Shown piece after piece: positions 43,616 to 52,961 of a stretch of 57,711 nucleotides of DNA. The DNA is from GCA-002282575 sp964416645 (GTDB taxonomy: Bacteria; Pseudomonadota; Gammaproteobacteria; Thiomicrospirales; Thiomicrospiraceae), in NCBI GenBank assembly GCA_964416645.1, contig CAYQEZ010000006.1, forward strand, positions 1 to 57,711, written 5' to 3'. Position numbers and translations under genes: made by a program. A model generated the notes under the pieces. That model was not told the DNA's origin, searched no databases, and was given only the letters and a program-made list of their open reading frames with translations. Positions within the stretch are counted from its first letter, which is position 1. Each line of letters opens with the position of its first letter.

Positions 43616-46243
43616 TTAAAACTCACTCCATTCATTCGACGCTTTAGGAGCTGGTAATCCCAGTTGCGCTTTACTTGAAGGTGCTGTTTGCGTTTGATTA
43701 CGTGCTTTTGCTTGCGCCACTTTATGGGTGAACTCAGGCGTTGAGTGGCGTCCAATTTGTTGTTCAACTTGTGTCAGTAACTCAACGACTTCATCCGAAA
43801 GCTGGTTCACCTGCGTTAATAGTTGATCAGCTTGGTAGTAGTCCTTAGCCAGTGCCGCCTGACAGGCTTTTGCGGTAATTTGATGAAAATGAGCGTGTTT
43901 TTTGTCTAGGGTTTTCATCAGGGGTAAACCGTCAAACTTTTTGCCTTCTCCATTGCGCCATTTGCCTAAACCACAAATAGTGTGGTTGGCAATATCGGTT
44001 AAATTGACGTTGTTGTCTAAGCCACTAATAATATTAGCGATGCGTATTTTCCAATTTAAATGCGCTTGTTTCATGTCGGCCAGTGGTGTTCTACCCTGCT
44101 GAGCAACTAATTTGGCTTGATCGGATAAGTGAAAACTGCTAATCAATTGATTTAATGCCGACATGTTTTGTGCCACATTTTCGGTGCTGGCACTGATCTC
44201 TTCAACTAAGGCAGCGCTTTGCTGACTCACGCCATCCATATCGCTCATGGCATGGCTTACTTGACTAATCGCTTGTTGCTGTTCTTTACTGGCATTGGTA
44301 ACCTGATTAATAATTGCACTGACATCTTCTATGGCGGTTTTAATGTCGGTTAGGGCTTTGCTGGCTTCTTTGGCACGGCTAGAGCCAATAGTGATTTGTT
44401 GCACACTGGTTTCAATAAGGGTTTTAATGCCTTTGGCAGCTTCGGCGGATTTTCCAGCCAGTGAGCGAACTTCGGAAGCAACAACGGCAAATCCGCGACC
44501 ATGCTCACCCGCACGAGCTGCTTCAACGGCTGCATTTAGGGCAAGTAAATTGGTTTGAAAGGCAATACTATCAATAATATTAACGATATCAGCAATTTTA
44601 TTGCCCGAAGCCTCCACCGCTTGCATAGCTTCGAGTGTTTTATCCATAACCTGCGCACCCAATACAACCTGTTGCGTTACTTGTTGGGTAATTTTGTTGG
44701 CTGATTCGATGGTTGATAAGTTTTCATCCACACTAGACAATAGTTGCGTACTAGCGGCTGAGGTTTGTTCAATGGCGGCAGCTTGCGTTTGTATTTGACC
44801 TGAAAAGGAATCCATTCCATGGGCAAGTTCTTGCATGGCATTGTTGACTGACTTGGCAGCAAATTGAACCTGACCCACCATTTCATTTAGGTTGCGCAAG
44901 GCGGTATTGATGGCGGTTTGAGTCATGGCATAACTACCTTGATAGTCGCCGTCGAGTTGACCATTAAGGCGATTGAAGGCTATTTCACCAATGTTAAAAA
45001 TGGTTTTGGCCATAAAATCCTGCAAACCAGCTAATAGCTGATTAATACCCTTGCCTGTTGTTAAGTAAAAATCGGCTAGATTACTGGTATCGATACGATT
45101 AGTGATAACACCAGCACCAGCCTCGGCAATGATGTTATTTAACGAGTGACGCACTAAACTTTCACTTGTTTGGTCCATCCATTCCACTACATAGCCAAGA
45201 CGATGCCCATTACTGATAATCGGTGTAACCGATAATGCAAGCACCATTTGCGCTTTTTTCAATTTCAGTAGACCACTCCAAGTTGAAGTGAGTTGTTCTA
45301 CCATGGCGCGTTGATGGGCGGGATTCTGATGGAAGCTATCCATACTAGAGCCGACCACGCTATCGGCTTTAAACTGAGGAAGTTCTTGTTGCAGGCGTTG
45401 TTCGTTGGTTTTGAACATGTGTGCGAGCGACTGATTGATGCTAATGATAGTGAAATTGGCATCTGCCACCATTAAATTCGTACTGGCAGCATTCATGGCG
45501 GTGGTGAGCACGGCACTTTCACGTGCTGCATCAAAAGTATCGCTGGCATTTTGGCCAATACGAGTACGAATGAGATTGAGTGCATTGGTCCAAGCATCAT
45601 TACCTGGAATGGGAGTGCGGAATAAACCGTTAGCAAGGTCGTTAAGCGCTTTGCTTTGTTGCTCATTCGGTCGTGATAAGGACATGGTGCGCCAGATAAT
45701 CGTTCCTAGCCCAGCGGCGGCAAGCATTGTTGCTGCAATATCGGCGGCTAGGTTTTGTGTGACGTAGGGCATAATTAAACCAATAGTCGCAGCACAGATA
45801 CCCGCAAGCGTCCAGCGATCAAACTGTGGCTTAGGTGTCCAAGGCATTTTAGTTTGACCGTTACGAATTTCAGCGTATAAACGCTCACCCAGCGCTTTTT
45901 GTTCTGCGGTGGCAGGATAACGTACGGATACATAGCCCGATATCTGGTTGTTGGTATAAATGGGGCTGGCATTGGCCGCAACCCAATAATAATCACCATT
46001 TTTGCGTTTGTTTTTGACCAACCCAAACCAAGGACGACCTTCTTGAATGGTGTCCCATAAGTCCTTAAAAGCTTGTTTGGGCATGTCGGGGTGACGCAAT
46101 ACGCTGTGGGGCTTACCGATAATTTCTGCTTCGGTATAGCCAGATGCTTCAATAAAGCCTTTATTGCAGCTGACAATGTCACCTTGTAAATTAGCTGTCG
46201 ATAGAATGACGGTATCAGCTGGGAGTAAATATTCTTGTGACAT
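43616..46243 (-). CDS. Aer-like PAS methyl-accepting chemotaxis protein with CZB zinc-binding tail
   Basis: An 875-residue chemoreceptor. The N-terminal PAS domain (about 12-115) carries the Aer-type sequence SCNKGFIEASGYTEAEIIGK, LRHPDMPKQAFKDLWDTI and KNGDYYWVAANASP, expected to bind FAD and report redox state. Two close membrane spans follow (about 148-190), then a second PAS-like region, and the signalling hairpin (FQTNLLALNAAVEAARAGEH). The C-terminus is a CZB domain: His in AHLNWKIRI, Cys in TICGLGKW, and HAHFH, the four-ligand zinc site found in chemoreceptors sensing oxidants or zinc. It is likely an energy/redox taxis receptor. Confidence 0.94.
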   Translation of the reverse strand: MSQEYLLPADTVILSTANLQGDIVSCNKGFIEASGYTEAEIIGKPHSVLRHPDMPKQAFKDLWDTIQEGRPWFGLVKNKRKNGDYYWVAANASPIYTNNQISGYVSVRYPATAEQKALGERLYAEIRNGQTKMPWTPKPQFDRWTLAGICAATIGLIMPYVTQNLAADIAATMLAAAGLGTIIWRTMSLSRPNEQQSKALNDLANGLFRTPIPGNDAWTNALNLIRTRIGQNASDTFDAARESAVLTTAMNAASTNLMVADANFTIISINQSLAHMFKTNEQRLQQELPQFKADSVVGSSMDSFHQNPAHQRAMVEQLTSTWSGLLKLKKAQMVLALSVTPIISNGHRLGYVVEWMDQTSESLVRHSLNNIIAEAGAGVITNRIDTSNLADFYLTTGKGINQLLAGLQDFMAKTIFNIGEIAFNRLNGQLDGDYQGSYAMTQTAINTALRNLNEMVGQVQFAAKSVNNAMQELAHGMDSFSGQIQTQAAAIEQTSAASTQLLSSVDENLSTIESANKITQQVTQQVVLGAQVMDKTLEAMQAVEASGNKIADIVNIIDSIAFQTNLLALNAAVEAARAGEHGRGFAVVASEVRSLAGKSAEAAKGIKTLIETSVQQITIGSSRAKEASKALTDIKTAIEDVSAIINQVTNASKEQQQAISQVSHAMSDMDGVSQQSAALVEEISASTENVAQNMSALNQLISSFHLSDQAKLVAQQGRTPLADMKQAHLNWKIRIANIISGLDNNVNLTDIANHTICGLGKWRNGEGKKFDGLPLMKTLDKKHAHFHQITAKACQAALAKDYYQADQLLTQVNQLSDEVVELLTQVEQQIGRHSTPEFTHKVAQAKARNQTQTAPSSKAQLGLPAPKASNEWSEF

Positions 46244-46399
46244 GCTATAGCTCGCTATTGGTATTTTGTATTAAATGCTTGTTTTTTTGACCAGATACAA
46301 CTAGATAATCTAATAAATCATGTTATAAAACAAGCCTTTTACTAGAAATTTAATTAAAATACTGACTGACTGACTGCAAGCTATTGTTTTAACTAAATT

Positions 46400-46837
46400 T
46401 TAATGTCTTAGAACAAAACTGCTATGCACCCCCGTTACCCCCTGAATACGTGTGATGCGATGCAGTAGCAATTCTTGATAAGCGTGCATGTCTTTCACCA
46501 CCACTTTCAGTTGATAGTCGGCAGAATGTCCTGTAATCAGTAAACACTCGAGCACTTCGGGCAATACCTTAACATGGTTTTCAAAATGTTCGAAGCGTTC
46601 GGGTGTGTGTTTGTCGAGCGAGATATGAATCAGCGCCATGAGCGATAACCCCAGCTTTTCTCGATCAACCAAGGCTTGATAGCCCGTGATGATGCCTGTA
46701 TCTTCTAGCGCTTTAACGCGTCTTAAACAGGGCGAGGGAGATAAGCCAATGCGTTCGGCCAATTCTTGATTGGTCAGTCGTCCATTGCGTTGTAATTCAT
46801 GCAATATGGTTAGGTCAAATTTATCTAAATTGTGCAT
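46400..46837 (-). CDS. Lrp/AsnC-family transcriptional regulator
   Basis: A 145-residue feast/famine regulator: an N-terminal winged HTH (LDKFDLTILHELQRNGRLTN, LAERIGLSPSPCLRRVKALE) and a C-terminal RAM ligand-binding domain with PEVLECLLITGHSADYQLKV. It is divergent from leuA, so it may bind the shared 124-base intergenic region and respond to leucine or a related amino acid. The ribosome site is weak, which suits a low-abundance regulator. Confidence 0.93.
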   Translation of the reverse strand: MHNLDKFDLTILHELQRNGRLTNQELAERIGLSPSPCLRRVKALEDTGIITGYQALVDREKLGLSLMALIHISLDKHTPERFEHFENHVKVLPEVLECLLITGHSADYQLKVVVKDMHAYQELLLHRITRIQGVTGVHSSFVLRH

Positions 46838-46862
46838 AATTCAATCTTTTTAACATAATATG

Positions 46863-46890
46863 TTGATAGTGTCGTTTATTGCGCTATAAA
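46863..46890 (+). promoter_or_regulatory. Predicted leuA promoter in the lrp-leuA intergenic region
   Basis: TTGATA (46863-46868), a 16-base spacer and TATAAA (46885-46890). Directly downstream AAAAGC and GCTTTT form an A+T-rich inverted repeat, plausible for Lrp-type binding. The leuA ATG is at 46962, after AGGAG. Confidence 0.5.
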
Positions 46891-46961
46891 AAGCAATAAT
46901 ATGCGCTTTTATTGGCGTTAATATAGAGTTATTGTGACAAAGGTTGTTCAGGAGACCTTCG

Positions 46962-48745
46962 ATGACTCAGTTTAATGCGCAAAAATATCGTGCTATTGCC
47001 CCCGTGAATCTGCCGAATCGTCAATGGCCTAGCCGACAGCTGATTCAAGCACCGACTTGGTGCAGTGTCGATTTGCGTGACGGCAACCAAGCCTTGCCCG
47101 AACCCATGAGCGTTGAGCAAAAGCAACAACTCTGGCAATTATTGGTTAAGTTGGGTTTTAAAGAAATCGAAGTGGGTTTCCCAGCTGCAAGTCAGCCCGA
47201 TTTTGATTTTGTGCGTTGGTTAATTGAAGCGCAACAAATTCCCGAAGATGTCACCATTCAAGTATTGGTGCAGGCGCGTGAACCTTTAATTGCGCGAACT
47301 TATGAAGCCTNNNNNNNNNNNNNNNNNNNNNNNNNNNNNNNNNNNNNNNNNNNNNNNNNNNNNNNNNNNNNNNNNNNNNNNNNNNNNNNNNNNNNNNNNN
47401 NNNNNNNNNNATTCAAGTATTGGTGCAGGCGCGTGAACCTTTAATTGCGCGAACTTATGAAGCCTTAGCCGGGGTAAAGCAAGCCATTGTGCATGTGTAC
47501 AACTCCACCTCGCCCACCCAACGAGATTGGGTGTTTGGTATGGATAAAGCCAAAGTGAAAGCCTTGGCAGTACAAGGGGCGCAGTTATTACAAGAATATG
47601 CACAGAGTTATGCACAGACAGTGTGGCGTTTTCAGTATTCGCCCGAAAGTTTTACCCAAACCGAACCCGATTATGCGCTAGAAGTTTGTAATGCGGTGCT
47701 GGATGTATGGCAACCGACGGCAGATAAACCCGCTATTATTAACTTGCCTTCGACAGTGCAAGTGGCAACACCGAATGTGTTTGCCGATCAGGTGGAGTAC
47801 ATCAGTACGCAGCTTAAGTATCGTGATTCGGTGATTGTGTGTGTTCATACGCATAATGACCGTGGTTGTGCCGTGGCAGAAGCTGAGCTGGCGATTCTGG
47901 CTGGCGCACAAAGGGTTGAAGGGACTTTGCTGGGTAATGGCGAGCGCACGGGCAATTGTGACATCACCACCATGGCAATGAATTTGTATAGTCAGGGTAT
48001 TGATCCTGCGCTGGATTTAAGCAATCCAGATGAGGTGATTGCGGTGGTCAAAGCCTGTACCCATATGGATATGCATCCGCGCCATCCTTGGCTGGGAGAG
48101 TTGGTTTACACGGCTTTTTCGGGCAGTCATCAGGATGCGATTGGTAAATGTTTGCGCTTGCAACCCGCTGATGCGCCTTGGCAAGTCGCTTATTTACCCA
48201 TTGATCCTAAAGATATTGGACGTAGCTATGAAGCGGTGGTGCGGGTGAACAGTCAGTCGGGTAAAGGCGGCACTGCTTTTGTATTAGAGCGTGATTACGG
48301 TATCCGCTTGCCTAAATGGTTACAGCCTGCGGTGGCAAAGCATGTGCAACAGCTGAGTGAACGCCAAGCGGGCGAGGTACGCAGTGAGCAGATTTATCAG
48401 CTGTTTGAACAGCACTTTTTACAGCCTGTTCAGGGTTGGACCATGACGGCTTACACTTTGGATAGTCAGGCAAAGCAGGATGTCTTGTCCTTTACCTTAG
48501 ATGATGGTCGTGTATGGCAGGGTGCGGGTGCGGGAGCGATAGAGGCCTTAATTGATGCCTTGGGTGTTGAGGTGAGTGTGGTTGATTATCAAGAACATGC
48601 TTTGACTCAGGGAACTAAAGCCAAAGCCATTGCTTATGTGCAATGTCAAATTCAAGATAAATGGGTGATGGGCGTGAGTCGCAGTGAAGATAGTGTATTT
48701 GCCAGCATGCAAGCAATTTTGAATGCGCTGGCTAATCACTCCTGA
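46962..48745 (+). CDS. leuA: 2-Isopropylmalate synthase (LeuA2 type), interrupted by an assembly gap
   Basis: First committed step of leucine synthesis: acetyl-CoA plus 2-oxoisovalerate to 2-isopropylmalate. The start is the ATG at 46962 behind AGGAG. DRE-TIM barrel motifs are APTWCSVDLRDGNQAL, then HTHNDRGCAVAEAELAI with metal-binding HxH, and GTLLGNGERTGNCD; the C-terminal leucine-binding LeuA dimer domain follows. A run of 100 N at 47311-47410 breaks the gene, but identical 55-base sequences flank it in the same frame. Collapsing the duplicate gives one uninterrupted 542-residue protein. The gene is thus almost certainly intact. It ends two bases before the convergent decarboxylase gene. 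Confidence 0.93.
47256..47465. other. Assembly gap flanked by a 55-bp duplicate
   Basis: Bases 47256-47310 and 47411-47465 are identical, separated by exactly 100 N. This is what a scaffolder leaves when two overlapping contig ends are not merged. The true gap is probably absent (overlap of 55 bases), since joining the copies restores the leuA frame perfectly. Confidence 0.93.
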
Positions 48746-48747
48746 GT

Positions 48748-51012
48748 TTAGTTTTGCACACAATCCACCGAGTAACGCTTACGTCCGTCTTCCATTTCTT
48801 CCACGGTGAGACCATGCACGTCGGTTTCAAAGCCAGGGAAGCGTTCGTTAAATACACGAGTGAATTTCAGGTAATCAACAATGGTTTTATTAAAGCGCTC
48901 ACCTGGAATGAGTAACGGAATACCTGGTGGGTAAGGCGTTACTAAGCTGGCGGTGATACGACCTTCGAGCTGGTCAATTTCAACACGCTCAATTTTGCGA
49001 TGCGTCATCATGGCAAAGGCATCAGCGGGCTTCATCACCGCTTCCATTTCCGACAAATACATGTCGGTGGTTAAATGGGCAATGTCATGTTGCGCATAGA
49101 AACTATGGAACTGCTGACAGAGGTCGCGCAGACCAATTTTTTCATAGCGTGGGTTTTTGGTGACAAACTCAGGCAACACACGCCATAGCGGTTGGTTTTT
49201 ATCAAAGTCATCTTTGAATTGCTGTAACGCCGCCATCAGCGTGTTCCAACGTCCCTTGGTGATGCCAATGGTGAACATGATGAAGAAGCTGTAAAGACCA
49301 CATTTCTCCACAATGACACCATGCTCGGCTAAGTATTTGGTAACAATGGCGGCGGGGATACCAATGTCATCGCTGAAAGCGCCATCCACATCTAGCCCTG
49401 GCGTAATAATGGTTGCTTTGACTGGATCAAGCATATTGAAGCCGTCGGCTAGGTTGCCGAAGCCATGCCAGCGATCATTGGTCTTTAATAACCAAGCATC
49501 ACGGTCGCTGGCGCCTTCTTGGTTAGAAACGTCGGGTCCCCATACTTTGAACCACCAAGAGTCGCCATATTCTTCATCCACTTTCGCCATGGCATGACGG
49601 AAGTTAATGGATTCGGCAATCGACTCTTCCACTAGGGCCGTGCCGCCTGGTGGCTCCATCATAGCAGCGGCAACGTCGCAACTGGCAATAATGGCATATT
49701 GTGGACTGGTCGAGCTGTGCATGAGGTAAGCTTCGTTGAAGACATGCAAGTCGAGCTTGTTGCTTTGCGCATCTTGCACCAAAATTTGTGACGCTTGCGA
49801 TAAACCAGCCAACAATTTATGCGTTGATTGCGTTGAGAATACCAATGATTTATCGGTACGCTTACCATCGCGTGCAATGGCGTGCATGCCTTTGTAGAAA
49901 TCGTGGAAGGTGGCATGGGGTAGCCATGCTTCGTCGAAATGCAGGGTGTCGACCCAGCCATCCAAGCGTTCTTTAATCATGCCTGTGTTGTATAACACAC
50001 CATCATAAGTTGATTGAGTAATGGTTAGAATGCGCGGATTGGTGCCCAGTTTGCTGGCCATCGGGTGTGCGGCGATTTTCGCTTTAATGGTTTCGGGTTC
50101 AAACTCGCTGAGCGGAATGGGACCGATAATGCCGTAATGGTTACGTGTTGGCGTTAAAAATACGGGAATCGCGCCCGTCATGGTAATGGCGTGCAAAATC
50201 GATTTGTGGCAGTTACGGTCCACTAAGACGATGTCGTTGTCGGCAACGCACGAGTGCCAGACCATTTTATTCGAGGTCGAAGTACCGTTAGTAACAAAGA
50301 ACAGGTGGTCTGCATTGAAAATACGAGCGGCATTACGTTCAGAGGCCGCTACGGGACCCGTATGGTCAAGCAGTTGTCCTAATTCATCTACCGCATTACA
50401 CACGTCGGCACGCAATAGGTTTTCGCCAAAAAATTGGTGGAACATCTGACCGACGGGTGATTTTAAGAAAGCCACACCACCAGAGTGTCCTGGGCAATGC
50501 CAAGAGTAAGAGCCATCGGCAGCGTAGTGTGTCAGTGCACGGAAGAAAGGTGGCGCTAAGCTGTCTAAATAAGCCTTGGCTTCTCGAATAATGTAGCGAG
50601 CAACGAATTCTGGCGTGTCCTCAAACATGTGAATGAAGCCGTTGAGTTCACGCAAAATGTCGTTAGGAATATGGCGTGCGGTGCGCGTTTCACCATGTAA
50701 GAAAATGGGAATTTCCGCATTGCGCCAACGAATTTCTTCGACAAAAGCACGCAAAGCACCAATGGCATCGGCCTCTGTTTTGCCGTTATCGCCTGCGGCA
50801 GCGGCTAACTCTTCATCATCAATAGAAAGAATGAATGCAGAAGCACGACTTTGTTGCTGAGCAAAGGTTGACAGATCACCATAGCTGGTTACGCCAAGCA
50901 CTTCCATGCCTTCCGATTGAATGGCATCGGCTAGGGCGCGAATACCTAAGCCAGAAGTGTTTTCAGAGCGAAAGTCTTCGTCAATAATGACGACAGGAAA
51001 ACGAAAGCGCAT
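48748..51012 (-). CDS. Orn/Lys/Arg decarboxylase (biodegradative arginine decarboxylase-like)
   Basis: A 754-residue PLP decarboxylase of the class III (fold type I) family. It has an N-terminal response-regulator-like wing domain (about 1-125, FPVVIIDEDFRSENTSGLGI), the PLP domain with WHCPGHSGG, FVTNGTSTSNK and the Schiff-base Lys in STHKLLAGLSQ (about 397), and a C-terminal domain ending with PYPPGIPLLIPGE. The length and sequence suit arginine or lysine decarboxylase rather than ornithine-specific forms; the substrate cannot be fixed by eye. It makes agmatine or cadaverine, for acid resistance or polyamines. AAGGAAG precedes the ATG by eight bases. No antiporter gene is adjacent. Confidence 0.9.
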   Translation of the reverse strand: MRFRFPVVIIDEDFRSENTSGLGIRALADAIQSEGMEVLGVTSYGDLSTFAQQQSRASAFILSIDDEELAAAAGDNGKTEADAIGALRAFVEEIRWRNAEIPIFLHGETRTARHIPNDILRELNGFIHMFEDTPEFVARYIIREAKAYLDSLAPPFFRALTHYAADGSYSWHCPGHSGGVAFLKSPVGQMFHQFFGENLLRADVCNAVDELGQLLDHTGPVAASERNAARIFNADHLFFVTNGTSTSNKMVWHSCVADNDIVLVDRNCHKSILHAITMTGAIPVFLTPTRNHYGIIGPIPLSEFEPETIKAKIAAHPMASKLGTNPRILTITQSTYDGVLYNTGMIKERLDGWVDTLHFDEAWLPHATFHDFYKGMHAIARDGKRTDKSLVFSTQSTHKLLAGLSQASQILVQDAQSNKLDLHVFNEAYLMHSSTSPQYAIIASCDVAAAMMEPPGGTALVEESIAESINFRHAMAKVDEEYGDSWWFKVWGPDVSNQEGASDRDAWLLKTNDRWHGFGNLADGFNMLDPVKATIITPGLDVDGAFSDDIGIPAAIVTKYLAEHGVIVEKCGLYSFFIMFTIGITKGRWNTLMAALQQFKDDFDKNQPLWRVLPEFVTKNPRYEKIGLRDLCQQFHSFYAQHDIAHLTTDMYLSEMEAVMKPADAFAMMTHRKIERVEIDQLEGRITASLVTPYPPGIPLLIPGERFNKTIVDYLKFTRVFNERFPGFETDVHGLTVEEMEDGRKRYSVDCVQN

Positions 51013-51115
51013 GGCGGAAACTTCCTTAAACGAGCGAATACAAAAATGATGAGCAAATTATGACACACTTGTGTGACAGTTAAAGGAAATTTTCACTTTA
51101 TTGCCATGGTGTACT

Positions 51116-51163
51116 TTGCAATCAAAAAAAGATGATTTAGAATAGACTAGACCGTCCAGTCTA
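51116..51163 (+). promoter_or_regulatory. Promoter and TetR operator of the efflux operon
   Basis: TTGCAA (51116-51121), a 16-base spacer and TAGAAT (51138-51143) form a sigma70-like promoter. Touching the -10 is a 21-base palindrome (51143-51163): TAGACTAGAC, a central C, GTCCAGTCTA, with nine of ten half-site positions symmetric. GACxGTC-type cores are common for AcrR/TetR-family operators. Binding would block the promoter, so the adjacent TetR protein probably represses itself and the operon. Confidence 0.75.
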
Positions 51164-51203
51164 ATTGTTGTGGTTGGTTATGTTAACGATGGGTGGGTTT
51201 TGA

Positions 51204-51788
51204 GTGTCGGTTGATAAATACGCACAAATTATTTCAGCAGCGAAAGTTGCCTTTGAAGATAAAGGTTATCGTGTCAGTATGGTCGATATTGCCCGTCGGG
51301 CAGGTGTAGCCAAGCAGACACTTTACAACTATTTCGATAACAAGGAAGCGCTTTTCGCTGCGGTGATTGTTGATTGTGGTGCGGAAGCGCATGCTATTTT
51401 AGATGATGCAACCCTTGCTTTGACCGATAAGTTAGCAGCTTTTGCGCAAGCCTTTCGACGTGTTTCGATGAGCGCGCAAGGCATTGCGGGTTATCGTGCT
51501 ATGACCGCAGAAGCGCATCAGTTTCCCGAGTTAGCGGCCAGTTTTTACCACCAAGGTGTGGGTTTTTTGCATCAGCACACACAGCTCTGGTTGGCAGATA
51601 TGCACGCAACAGGGCAGCTGTATTGCCCCGATACGGCCTTGGCGGCTGATATGTTGTTTTCGATGTTGACCGGTTTTGAACGTAGTCGGTTGTTATTGGG
51701 GGTAGCGCATGAGTGCGATGGTGATGCATCGCGCGTTGACCCAATTGTTCATGCTTTCTTTAAGGCTTTTGCGCCTGAAACCAATTAA
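51204..51788 (+). CDS. TetR-family repressor of the RND efflux operon
   Basis: A 194-residue TetR/AcrR regulator starting at a GTG (51204). The N-terminal HTH is typical: IISAAKVAFEDKGYRVSMVD, IARRAGVAKQTLYNYFDNKEALF. The C-terminal region is the ligand-binding helical domain, with a segment like the AefR/TetR_C family (AFRRVSMSAQGIAGYRAMTAEA). The palindrome at 51143-51163 is its probable operator. It is followed 16 bases later by the efflux adaptor gene, so it is the first gene of the operon. Confidence 0.92.
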   Translation: MSVDKYAQIISAAKVAFEDKGYRVSMVDIARRAGVAKQTLYNYFDNKEALFAAVIVDCGAEAHAILDDATLALTDKLAAFAQAFRRVSMSAQGIAGYRAMTAEAHQFPELAASFYHQGVGFLHQHTQLWLADMHATGQLYCPDTALAADMLFSMLTGFERSRLLLGVAHECDGDASRVDPIVHAFFKAFAPETN

Positions 51789-51804
51789 TTCTGGGAGAAT
51801 TTTC

Positions 51805-52959
51805 ATGAAGCCACTGAGTATGGGCGTGTTAGGGTTGAGTATCGGCTTGGTGTTGTCCGGTTGCAGTGAAGAGCCAGCACCGAAAGCGGCGGCGGGAGGT
51901 ATGCCGCCGGCTCAAGTCGAGGTGGTGACACCGCAAACCCTCATTCAACAAGAAACCTTGGTATTGCCGGGACGTTTGCAAGCGGTGCGCAGTGCTGAAG
52001 TGCGCGCGCGCGTTGAGGGTATTGTTGAGCGACGCCTATATAAAGAGGGTGGTGAGGTTAAAGCAGGCGAGTCTTTGTTTCAAATCGACTCTAAGGTGTT
52101 GCAAGCTAATGTACAAACGGCAAAAGCCAGTTTAATGCGAGCGCAGGCCGATGCGCGTATCGCCGAGCAAACCAGTGAGCGCTTAAAAGCTCTAGTGCCA
52201 CAAAAAGCGGCCAGTCAGCAAGATTTAGATACCGCGAATGCTAACCTTGCGCGTGCCAAAGCGGATATTGAAGCCGCTAAAGCGGCACTGAGCCGAGCGG
52301 AAATTGATTTGGGTTATGCTAAGGTGACTGCGCCGATTAGTGGTCGCATTGGTCGTGCCTTGGTAACGGAAGGCGCTTTGGTGGGTAAGGGTTCTGCCAC
52401 ACCCTTGGCGGTGATTGAGCAGATGGACCCGATTTGGGTCAATTTTGCCTTGTCTAGCACGCAATACGCGCAACTGCGTTCTGCGGTGGATGCTCAAGCA
52501 GGACAAGAAGCGGGCAAGATTCAGCTTAAATTGACGGATAAGGAGTCTTATCCTCAGCTGGGTAAACTTTTGTTTACCGATCCAGCGGTCGATGCCAGCA
52601 CAGGTAGCGTCGGGCTACGCGCTGAATTTAGTAACGCGGAGCGTCGTTTATTGCCGGGACAGTTTGTGTCGGTGGTGTTGCCCATTTCAGGTGACAAGTC
52701 TTTCCTAACCGTGCCACAAAAAGCGGTACAGGCTTCACCGCAAGGACAAATCCTTATGACGGTGACGGCTGAAGGCAAGGTAGCGCCACGTCCGATTAAA
52801 ACAGGTGCTTTGGTCAACGGTGCTTGGGTGGTCTTGTCAGGCTTGCAGGGTGATGAGCAAATTATTGTTAATGGCTTACAGAAAGCGCGTCCTGGCACGA
52901 CAGTAACCGTTGTGCCAGCGGATTCAGCACCTGCACCGACTGCGACAGGAGGTAAATAA
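51805..52959 (+). CDS. RND efflux periplasmic adaptor lipoprotein (AcrA/MexA family)
   Basis: Membrane-fusion protein linking the inner-membrane pump to the outer-membrane channel. The start is the ATG at 51805, behind GGGAGA; earlier in-frame codons lie inside tetR. Residues 1-19 are a lipoprotein signal with lipobox LSGC (Cys20). The 384-residue protein has the barrel-sandwich hybrid halves (RARVEGIVERRLYKEGGEVKAG and KVTAPISGRIGRAL), an alpha-hairpin between them (about 100-160, QANVQTAKASLMRAQADAR), and C-terminal beta-domains (FLTVPQKAVQASPQGQ). Confidence 0.95.
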   Translation: MKPLSMGVLGLSIGLVLSGCSEEPAPKAAAGGMPPAQVEVVTPQTLIQQETLVLPGRLQAVRSAEVRARVEGIVERRLYKEGGEVKAGESLFQIDSKVLQANVQTAKASLMRAQADARIAEQTSERLKALVPQKAASQQDLDTANANLARAKADIEAAKAALSRAEIDLGYAKVTAPISGRIGRALVTEGALVGKGSATPLAVIEQMDPIWVNFALSSTQYAQLRSAVDAQAGQEAGKIQLKLTDKESYPQLGKLLFTDPAVDASTGSVGLRAEFSNAERRLLPGQFVSVVLPISGDKSFLTVPQKAVQASPQGQILMTVTAEGKVAPRPIKTGALVNGAWVVLSGLQGDEQIIVNGLQKARPGTTVTVVPADSAPAPTATGGK

Positions 52960-52961
52960 CC

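Noticed and set aside
47311..47410. A mobile element insertion with 55-bp target duplication in leuA
   Set aside because: The interval is exactly 100 N, a scaffolding convention, and the flanking duplicate is far longer than target-site duplications of common elements.
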